From an uncultured cyanobacterium (GTDB lineage: Bacteria; Cyanobacteriota; Vampirovibrionia; Gastranaerophilales; Gastranaerophilaceae), in NCBI GenBank assembly GCA_947073895.1, contig CAMTNN010000002.1, positions 1 through 28,156 of the forward strand: DNA of 28,156 nt. The letters run 5' to 3'. Under the pieces are notes generated by a model that was given only the letters and a program-made list of their open reading frames with translations, ran no database searches and was not told the DNA's origin. Below, one piece after another: positions 15,473 through 21,381 of this stretch. Position 1 is the stretch's first letter. Every line of letters begins with the position of its first letter. The position numbers and the translations under genes are program-made.

Positions 15473-16831
15473 TTACGAAATTTTTGCATCAGGAACTTTT
15501 GATTTTATTATATCTATAACTAAGGCTTTTATTTTGTCCATAGGATAAACACTGCCCTTATCTGAATTTGCAGTATGCTTATTATAATTACCTGTATTGT
15601 TTTCTCTTAACAAGATTTTGCCGGCCTCATATCTTACGTCTGCCATATTTCCATCATAGTCAACTGAAATTCCCATTATTTTATTATCGGAACCTGAGAC
15701 ATCTACATAAACAGACTTGCCGTCCATTTTTATTATATATTTATTATTAGTCGGACCGCTTACATTTACATTACCATGCAGCATTGAAACAAGAACCTGA
15801 TTGGCCTTTTTACAAGCTTCTTCAACCTTATCTTTATCCGTCCAATCATTGCATCCTGTAATCGCAATTTCGCTCAATTTGGATTTTTTATCAGCATCCA
15901 AAGAAGCAAACTTACCGGCAAGTGATTTTACTGTATTAAATTCATAATCACTTGGTTTATCTTTGTAATCATAGTCAGAACTATCCAGAGATTCTCTAAC
16001 ATTTAACTTATCTGCTGCAAATTGTACTTCCGATTTGTTTGAAGTTCCTTTTTGACCAATTGAAACACTTACTTTAGAAATTTCGCCCTTCTTATCATAG
16101 TAAACAATTACATTTTGGCCATTTTCTAAATTAAATTGCTTATACATATTACCTTTAGAATCCGTCTTCGTCTTTGCTTCAGGCAATGGATCCATATTAG
16201 CTAACGAAGCAAGAACAGCTGCTGCTGCATCCGTTTTCTTTCTGTATTTTGCATCTAATGCACCTACATTAACTTTAGCAGCATCCTGTTTTGCCTTTGC
16301 AGCATTAATTTTCACAGTTGCAGAAGACACAGTTCCTTTAAGGTTATAATAAGCCGCTAAAGCTTCTGCGTCATATTCACCGTTTTTAACATTCTCTTCA
16401 ATTTTATCTTTGCATTTCTCATATTCTTCTTTTAGAGCAGCTAAGTGTTCTTCTGTTACAGTGCCCTTTCCATGAACATTGATAACCGCTTGAATATGAG
16501 TCTTGTCTGACAATGTTTCGTTATACGCTTTCAAAAGAGCGACATAAGAATCACGCTCATTTTTTATTTTATTTTTTTCTTCTTGTTCTTTTAAACGCTC
16601 TTCTTCACCTTCTACCGTTGAAGAACTTGAACCTCCGGCAGAACCTGCAGCAAAGGTATCACCCCAGCCCATTTGAGCAAAGCCATTACCCCAGCAACTG
16701 TTCATATTCGTATAATTACAACCCCAAAATCCATTACCCGTATTCCCAAATCGAAAATCCATAATGGTTTTTGCAAACAAACCTTGAAATACATCATTTA
16801 AATTGTAATTAAATCCGAATCCAAAAGGCAT
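15473..16831 (-). CDS. Unknown 452-aa protein with aromatic/Gly/Asn-rich N-terminus
   Basis: I do not recognise this protein. Residues 1-68 are rich in Phe, Gly, Asn, Trp and Met with two cysteines and no hydrophobic signal peptide; a Ser/Gly linker follows. Residues about 75-215 are a long Lys/Glu/Ala helical, probably coiled-coil region. Residues about 220-452 appear beta-rich, with several short similar units (MYKQFNLENGQNVIVYYDKKGEI; YIIKMDGKSVYVDVSGSDNKI; NMADVRYEAGKILL), each a strand pair with a DG/KG turn. AAGGAG is 9 nt before the ATG. Its stop codon lies directly against that of gmk, so there is no room for a terminator. Confidence 0.8.
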   Translation of the reverse strand: MPFGFGFNYNLNDVFQGLFAKTIMDFRFGNTGNGFWGCNYTNMNSCWGNGFAQMGWGDTFAAGSAGGSSSSTVEGEEERLKEQEEKNKIKNERDSYVALLKAYNETLSDKTHIQAVINVHGKGTVTEEHLAALKEEYEKCKDKIEENVKNGEYDAEALAAYYNLKGTVSSATVKINAAKAKQDAAKVNVGALDAKYRKKTDAAAAVLASLANMDPLPEAKTKTDSKGNMYKQFNLENGQNVIVYYDKKGEISKVSVSIGQKGTSNKSEVQFAADKLNVRESLDSSDYDYKDKPSDYEFNTVKSLAGKFASLDADKKSKLSEIAITGCNDWTDKDKVEEACKKANQVLVSMLHGNVNVSGPTNNKYIIKMDGKSVYVDVSGSDNKIMGISVDYDGNMADVRYEAGKILLRENNTGNYNKHTANSDKGSVYPMDKIKALVIDIIKSKVPDAKIS

Positions 16832-16951
16832 AATCCCATACTCCTTGTTACTTATCTATTCATATTTACGGCATTTTTATACAAAATCTTTAATAATCGC
16901 CCAAAACTTGTTACAAAAATTTACATTTGCACTCTATTTATATTCAAGCTC

Positions 16952-16980
16952 TCGACAATTAATCTTGTTTTGGTTATGAT
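16952..16980 (+). promoter_or_regulatory. rplI promoter
   Basis: TCGACA (16952-16957) and TATGAT (16975-16980) are separated by exactly 17 bp, 39 nt before the rplI start. Confidence 0.65.
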
Positions 16981-17019
16981 TAGAACACTGGCCCATTATT
17001 ATAAAAGGAGACAAAAGAA

Positions 17020-17520
17020 ATGCAAGTAATATTGAAAAAAGATGTTCAAAATATCGGCGAAGCTGGTGATTTAGTAAACGTTAAAGATGGATATGCAAGA
17101 AACTTTCTTATCCCTAAAAACTTTGCGGAAATCGCTACAGAAGGCGCTCTAAAGAACAGAGAACAAAATATCGCAAGAATCAGAGCTAAACAAGAAAAAT
17201 TACACCAGGAAGCTCTTGCTAAAGCAGCTGAAATCGAAAAACTTGGTCAAATCGAATTATCTGCAAAAGCTGGCGAAAGCGGAAAATTGTTCGGTACAAT
17301 CACAACTAAAAAATTGTGCGAAGAACTTAAAGAAAAATCTAATATTGATGTTGATAGAAAAACAGTTTCACTTAATGCTCCTATCAACAAAATCGGTGAA
17401 TACACTATGTTAATCAAACTTACTTCAAAAGTTAAAACAGAACTTAAAGTTGTTGTTACAGCTTCTGAAGTTGTAAAAGAAACTGTTGAAGAAACTGCTG
17501 AAGAAACAGTTGAAGCATAG
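17020..17520 (+). CDS. rplI: 50S ribosomal protein L9
   Basis: L9 binds domain V of 23S rRNA and reaches out from the base of the L1 stalk. The N-terminal signature is clear: MQVILKKDVQNIGEAGDLVNVKDGYARNFLIPK. The long central helix (about 40-75) and the C-terminal domain with GKLFGTIT follow. The protein has 166 aa; the last 15 or so are an acidic Glu/Thr/Val extension absent from many L9 proteins. AAAAGGAGA is 8 nt before the ATG. It is a single-gene unit with its own promoter and a strong terminator. Confidence 0.97.
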   Translation: MQVILKKDVQNIGEAGDLVNVKDGYARNFLIPKNFAEIATEGALKNREQNIARIRAKQEKLHQEALAKAAEIEKLGQIELSAKAGESGKLFGTITTKKLCEELKEKSNIDVDRKTVSLNAPINKIGEYTMLIKLTSKVKTELKVVVTASEVVKETVEETAEETVEA

Positions 17521-17534
17521 TTAATATATTTGGA

Positions 17535-17584
17535 AATAAAGATGTGTCATGCTATTATTAAAGCAACACATCTTTATTTTTTAG
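17535..17584 (+). terminator. Terminator of rplI
   Basis: A 13-bp stem (AATAAAGATGTGT with ACACATCTTTATT) with an inner TGCT/AGCA stem is followed by TTTTTT. It lies 14 nt after the rplI stop codon. Confidence 0.88.
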
Positions 17585-17596
17585 CGAGAGAGAATC

Positions 17597-18649
17597 ATGA
17601 AATTAAACTCCAGATGTTTTCCTACAGGAGCATTATCATATAGTGACCTGGATCCTGCAGTAAGAATGGTAGCAAAATTATTTGAAAAGACACCATATTT
17701 ACCATTCTTGCCAAATATTTTTCCAGAAGAAACTATTCTAAAAAGAACTTTAGATAATATCCCCGGCATCAAATTTGAAGGCAAAAAGGTAGTTATATGT
17801 CCTGGTCTTGATCGTTATAAAGAAAGACTTGCTGATTTGGAAAAAACCTGCAACTCACCAACAATGGAATCTTTGCAGCCATATGCAATTGAATCAGGTT
17901 TTATGGAAAAATTTGAGAGTCTGATTCGTAAATTTAAACCAACAGAAGCATGTGTAAATTTATTAGGGCCTTTTACACTTTCACAAATTCTAACCAGTGC
18001 AGCTGAAGAACAAATGCTTGCAGATAAAAGTTTCAAAAAACTTTTTATTCAAGCAGTTTGTGTTAAAGCACTCTGGGCTATTAACAAAATCAAAGAAATT
18101 TCTAAAACAACTATTCCTATTATAGTTTTAGAAGAACCTATGCTTGCTGATTTAGGAACACTTAAACGCAACAACGACGAAATTACAGTAGAACTTGTAA
18201 CAAGTATGCTAGCTAAAGTTGTTGAAAAAATCCAACCGACAGGCGCTTTAATCGCTGTTCAATGTTATGAAAAATGCGACTGGAAAATTCCAATAAAAGC
18301 AGGCATTGATATAATTTCATTTGACGCATATAACAATCCTAATAATATAAACATTATTCCTGACCAAATTCTTGAATTTCTTGAACGTGGCGGCAAAATA
18401 AATTGGTCTATTGTTCCTACCAAGAATGAAAGTTTGGTAAAAGGACTTAATCTTGATTTAATAGAAAAAAGATTCCTTAAGACACTGGAAGGTTTAGTTA
18501 TTGCAGGAATCCCCCGCCCTCTGGTATATAATTCAGCTCTCGTTTCAATTCAAGGAGATGTAAACAATCTTCCGGTTATCTTTGCAGAAAAAGCACTTAT
18601 GCTTTCTACTCAGCTTGCAAAACGAATCCCCGTTGTCAAAAGAGCATAG
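17597..18649 (+). CDS. MetE-like (UROD/MetE superfamily) protein
   Basis: This is a single-domain relative of cobalamin-independent methionine synthase, 350 aa, the size of free-standing MetE-like proteins in anaerobes. It begins with the core TGALSYSDLDPAVRMV (GSLPHTD-like in relatives), then TPYLPFLPNIFPEE, a GPFTL stretch, IIVLEEPMLADLG, a VQCYEKCDW site, FDAY, and a late VYNSALVS. MetE uses Zn bound by His/Cys/Glu; here cysteines sit at VQC and EKC, so a metal or methyl-transfer role is possible but not shown. Without the N-terminal half of true MetE it is unlikely to replace it. GAGAGAGA precedes the ATG. Its stop is 1 nt from that of the convergent gene. Confidence 0.8.
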   Translation: MKLNSRCFPTGALSYSDLDPAVRMVAKLFEKTPYLPFLPNIFPEETILKRTLDNIPGIKFEGKKVVICPGLDRYKERLADLEKTCNSPTMESLQPYAIESGFMEKFESLIRKFKPTEACVNLLGPFTLSQILTSAAEEQMLADKSFKKLFIQAVCVKALWAINKIKEISKTTIPIIVLEEPMLADLGTLKRNNDEITVELVTSMLAKVVEKIQPTGALIAVQCYEKCDWKIPIKAGIDIISFDAYNNPNNINIIPDQILEFLERGGKINWSIVPTKNESLVKGLNLDLIEKRFLKTLEGLVIAGIPRPLVYNSALVSIQGDVNNLPVIFAEKALMLSTQLAKRIPVVKRA

Positions 18650-18650
18650 A

Positions 18651-19742
18651 TTATAATAAAGCGTTACTGTCTATTATAATAGTGTTTCTAATAAAAGAGT
18701 GAGCCATTAATAACAAATATGGGTTCATCTCATTGGTTGCCGAAAGATTAACTTTTGTCTCTCGAGTTTCATTTAATTCTGTGTTTTTAGGCTTGACTTC
18801 CTCTATATCAATATTTGTATTCATCGCATGAGAAGAACTTTCCTCCAGTAAACTTTTTTGCAGCATTGCTTTTGGAAAAGTTTCTGAGCATATAATATAA
18901 ACATCAACGGAATTTGTTGTCGTAAGCGTAAATACACCTTTAATATTTCCAAAATTCTTTGTTTGAATAAGAACCGTCAATTTAGAATCATTTGATTCAT
19001 CTTCGCCTTCCGGAGGAGTAATTTCCAAATCAAAACCCACACCTTCATTAAGAGGAAGCCAAGGCAAGTACAACATCATTAAGCTTTTTAAAGTTTGAGC
19101 AGGCTTATCAGACTCTGCCATTGCAATGCATGAATTAATAATCGAAAGAGTTTCTCTAATCTGGTCATTGCTCATTCCCTGTTTAGAAGCTGAAGCCATA
19201 GAAATAATAAGCTCAGCAACAGCCTGTTTACTATTTTGCAGAATCATTTTAGAAATATTACTCATACTTATCATTCCACTAAAAAACAAAACTGCAGCTT
19301 CTTGTTGAACCTGAGCTGGTTGCTGTGCTGCAGCCGGAGGTGCAGGTAATACTGCCTCATCAAATAAAGCAGCAAGAGTTTTTTGGTTTTGCAAAAGTTC
19401 CTGATTTAAATTCCCAATGCCCAATGTTCCACCATTAATAGGGTTATTCGGATTTTGGGCATTAAACAAAACTTGTCCTAATGTTTGAGGAAGACCTAAA
19501 AGATTTTTTATAAAAACAGACCTATCAATATTAGCAAGAGTGTTCATCTGCATTAATTGAGCTAATGTTTGAAGAGTCTGCGAAGGTTGAACAACAGCAT
19601 TCGGCTGCGGTCTTGAATTTGATAACGAAGCATTCAACTCAGGAGAAAATCCGGTAATTTTACCGTCCTGCTTAAGCTTTTTCAAATATAACTCGGGATT
19701 CTGTAGTCCCAGTATAATTTTACCTATGCTGAATCCATCCAT
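18651..19742 (-). CDS. Unknown 363-aa protein
   Basis: I do not recognise this protein. Residues 1-140 are rich in Gln, Asn, Leu and Pro, with two Leu-rich helical patches; a Pro/Ala/Gln linker (about 131-148) follows. Residues 150-235 are helical with Met/Ser-rich stretches. Residues 235-300 look like a beta domain (VGFDLEITP; KLTVLIQTKNFGNIKGVFTL), similar in feel to the C-terminal domain of FliK-type hook-length proteins, but this is weak. It has no signal peptide. The ATG follows TATAAT by 6 nt with no Shine-Dalgarno. It lies 38 nt after the 119-aa gene. Confidence 0.78.
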   Translation of the reverse strand: MDGFSIGKIILGLQNPELYLKKLKQDGKITGFSPELNASLSNSRPQPNAVVQPSQTLQTLAQLMQMNTLANIDRSVFIKNLLGLPQTLGQVLFNAQNPNNPINGGTLGIGNLNQELLQNQKTLAALFDEAVLPAPPAAAQQPAQVQQEAAVLFFSGMISMSNISKMILQNSKQAVAELIISMASASKQGMSNDQIRETLSIINSCIAMAESDKPAQTLKSLMMLYLPWLPLNEGVGFDLEITPPEGEDESNDSKLTVLIQTKNFGNIKGVFTLTTTNSVDVYIICSETFPKAMLQKSLLEESSSHAMNTNIDIEEVKPKNTELNETRETKVNLSATNEMNPYLLLMAHSFIRNTIIIDSNALL

Positions 19743-19748
19743 AAGTTA

Positions 19749-19777
19749 ATTATAACAATATTTTTACACAAAGCCAA
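19749..19777 (-). promoter_or_regulatory. Promoter of the 363-aa gene, leaderless architecture
   Basis: On the minus strand TTGGCT (19772-19777) lies 17 bp before a perfect TATAAT (19749-19754). The ATG at 19742 follows after 6 nt. Confidence 0.6.
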
Positions 19778-19780
19778 TAT

Positions 19781-20140
19781 TTATTCTTCATCTTCTCTAA
19801 AAACATCTTCTAAAGACCTTATAGCTTCTTCTATTTCGTCTTCATCCTTGTCATCATCAAGCGGATTAAATGTTTTTTTGTGTTTTTTAGAGTTTAAAAC
19901 AGAAGCAACATTTGTCATAGCAAGAGAATTCAGGGTCGCTTTTAACAAAGCACTCCTATCTACATAATCTTGGTTATAATACCCGTCCTGCTCCTCTTCA
20001 CCTTCAACAGGTGGTAAATACATAGCCTCAGAGCCATATTTTTCCTGACTCATCTTAGACGCAGTACCAGATGGGTCGCCGCTCTTGAAATTAAACGCCC
20101 CACCGATTCCGTAAAATCCTGCCGATCTGTTATCTACCAC
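19781..20140 (-). CDS. Unknown acidic 119-aa protein
   Basis: I do not recognise this protein. It starts at GTG 20140, with GAGGT 7 nt before. Residues 1-30 are Gly/Phe/Ser-rich (GFYGIGGAFNFKSG), 31-60 acidic with Tyr pairs, and the end is very acidic (DDDKDEDEIEEAI...REDEE). A helix near 62-82 (SALLKATLNSLAMTNVASVL) may be the only ordered part. It has no signal peptide. The Gly/aromatic N-terminus resembles those of the 385-aa and 452-aa proteins. The next gene begins 38 nt on but has its own promoter. Confidence 0.72.
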   Translation of the reverse strand: MVDNRSAGFYGIGGAFNFKSGDPSGTASKMSQEKYGSEAMYLPPVEGEEEQDGYYNQDYVDRSALLKATLNSLAMTNVASVLNSKKHKKTFNPLDDDKDEDEIEEAIRSLEDVFREDEE

Positions 20141-20352
20141 TATTTAGACCTCATGTTTAGAATACCCACTAACCAGATTATAGATACCCTCATAGCATAA
20201 TATAACCCCTAAATAGATTATTTTGCTACTATGTAACAAAATCTTTACATTTTTTAAACAAGGGTCGGACGACATTTGCAATGCTACAAAATTAACATAA
20301 AAGTACAGGTCGTCCTCTGCTGACTTTGCTACCGGTGGGTTCAAGTGGGTTG

Positions 20353-20391
20353 CCCCCTCCCCTGCTTGGGGAGGGTTGGAGCGGGGTGCAA
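20353..20391 (+). repeat. GC-rich palindromic element (REP-like)
   Basis: CCCTCCCC (20355-20362) and GGGGAGGG (20368-20375) form an 8-bp stem around TGCTT, followed by TTGGAGCGGGG. The G+C-rich composition is out of place here. Elements of this form are spread between genes in many genomes. Only one copy is in the window, so its repeat status is inferred. Confidence 0.5.
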
Positions 20392-20409
20392 TTTTAACAA
20401 GTCAGGGAA

Positions 20410-20438
20410 TTGTACAACATTATAATTTTTCTTATAAA
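20410..20438 (+). promoter_or_regulatory. Promoter of the OmpH-like gene
   Basis: TTGTAC (20410-20415) and TATAAA (20433-20438) are 17 bp apart, 24 nt before the start codon. Confidence 0.5.
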
Positions 20439-20462
20439 ACCTATAAAGAAGGGGATATATTA

Positions 20463-20900
20463 ATGAAAAAAAGTTTATTATTTATGAGTGCTGCACTCTT
20501 ATTAAGCACAGTTTCTGTTTTTGCAGAAGAAAATATCGCAGTTGTTGATTTACAGCAGATTGTATCGAATTCAGCTCAGGTTAAAGCACTTAAACAAGAA
20601 CACAGCAAAAAAATTGCAGATTTAGACAGAATTCTAGTTAATGCCAGAGGAGAAATATCAAACGAAACCGATCAGGCAAAAATTTTGATGCTTGAAGATA
20701 AATATATGAAAGAATTCACATCAAAAAAAGAAGCTCTTGAGCGTGATTATAACAACAGACTAAGCACAATTGAAAAAAGCATTAAAAACGAGATTACTAA
20801 AAAAGCACAAAAAGACGGTTATACATACGTTTTTGCAAAAAGCGTAGTTTTATACGGCGGGAAAGACATAACCGGAGAGATTGTTAACAATATTAAATAA
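20463..20900 (+). CDS. OmpH/Skp-family periplasmic chaperone-like protein
   Basis: Skp/OmpH proteins hold unfolded outer-membrane proteins in the periplasm. The 145-aa protein has a signal peptide (1-21, MKKSLLFMSA...VFA), then AVVDLQQIV, the first strand motif of the family, a long charged helical hairpin (about 40-115), and a final VLYGGKDITGEIVN strand region in place of the usual VLY...DIT end. The start is ATG 20463, preceded by AAGGGGAT; a longer frame would read through the palindrome and the promoter. Its presence supports a two-membrane envelope. A small secreted gene follows with its own promoter. Confidence 0.9.
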   Translation: MKKSLLFMSAALLLSTVSVFAEENIAVVDLQQIVSNSAQVKALKQEHSKKIADLDRILVNARGEISNETDQAKILMLEDKYMKEFTSKKEALERDYNNRLSTIEKSIKNEITKKAQKDGYTYVFAKSVVLYGGKDITGEIVNNIK

Positions 20901-20916
20901 GTGAACAATTTTTATT

Positions 20917-20944
20917 TTGTTTGCGTTTTATATTATAATATAAT
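20917..20944 (+). promoter_or_regulatory. Promoter of the small secreted protein
   Basis: TTGTTT (20917-20922) and TATAAT (20939-20944) are 16 bp apart. A second overlapping TATAAT is at 20934-20939. Confidence 0.45.
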
Positions 20945-20971
20945 ATGAATAGAAACATTAAGGAGGCACTT

Positions 20972-21349
20972 ATGAAAAAATTGGTTTTACTCGCAGCAAT
21001 CTCATTATCAATTTGTGCTGCAAATGCTGATACGTACAATCAATTCCCGGGCAACCGTCAAATGAATATGCAAAGCGCTGAAGCCGCTGCTATCAATAAT
21101 GCAGTAAATGATTTATCTAATCAAAAAGATGCTGAAATTGATATTATGGATGTTATTAAGGAAAAACCTGTAGTTCCTGCAGGGACACACAAATCATCCT
21201 ATTCTGCAACAACAAAAGGTCAAAAAGACCCATCAGGATTTGGCGGAACATATCTTCATGAGTCAGGAGTAAACGATTCAAAAACAATCTATAAAGATGA
21301 TATCGGACGACTCCACTTCTTCGGAAAAGGTAATGTAACTAAAGAATAA
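20972..21349 (+). CDS. Unknown small secreted protein, 125 aa
   Basis: I do not recognise this protein. The start is ATG 20972 because AAGGAGG sits 6 nt before it; an in-frame ATG at 20945 overlaps the promoter. A signal peptide (1-19, MKKLVLLAAI...ANA) is followed by a short polar protein with no cysteine in the mature part. A helix near 35-60 (AEAAAINNAVNDLSNQ) is followed by a Gly/Ser/Lys/Tyr-rich stretch (GGTYLHESG) and a C-terminal DDIGRLHFFGKGNV motif. It is probably periplasmic. It has its own promoter and a bidirectional terminator shared with ileS. Confidence 0.8.
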   Translation: MKKLVLLAAISLSICAANADTYNQFPGNRQMNMQSAEAAAINNAVNDLSNQKDAEIDIMDVIKEKPVVPAGTHKSSYSATTKGQKDPSGFGGTYLHESGVNDSKTIYKDDIGRLHFFGKGNVTKE

Positions 21350-21351
21350 TA

Positions 21352-21380
21352 AAAAAGGCGGTTCTTTGAACCGCCTTTTT
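21352..21380. terminator. Bidirectional terminator between convergent genes
   Basis: AAAAAGGCGGTTC pairs with GAACCGCCTTTTT around a TTT loop, a perfect 13-bp stem with U tracts on both strands. It serves the small secreted gene (+) and ileS (-). Confidence 0.92.
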
Positions 21381-21381
21381 G

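Larger units (their letters stand above)
20141..20462. other. 322-nt intergenic region with inverted repeats
   Basis: This gap between divergent genes holds a GC-rich palindrome (20355-20375), a longer-range inverted repeat GGACGAC (20267-20273) with GTCGTCC (20309-20315), a TGTAACAAAATCTTTACATTT stretch (20232-20252) like one upstream of the 452-aa gene, and the ompH-like promoter (20410-20438). I see no convincing gene in it. Confidence 0.6.

Noticed and set aside
20232..20252. NtcA-like GTA-N-TAC site in TGTAACAAAATCTTTACAT
   Set aside because: The spacing is 10 nt, not the 8 required for NtcA.
20144..20344. Minus-strand 66-codon open frame ahead of the 119-aa gene
   Set aside because: No ribosome site, begins beside the GC-rich palindrome, and overlaps the likely upstream region of the 119-aa gene; protein looks random.
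20376..20462. N-terminal extension of the OmpH-like protein from a TTG
   Set aside because: Would translate the palindrome and promoter; the ATG at 20463 has a ribosome site and starts a normal signal peptide.
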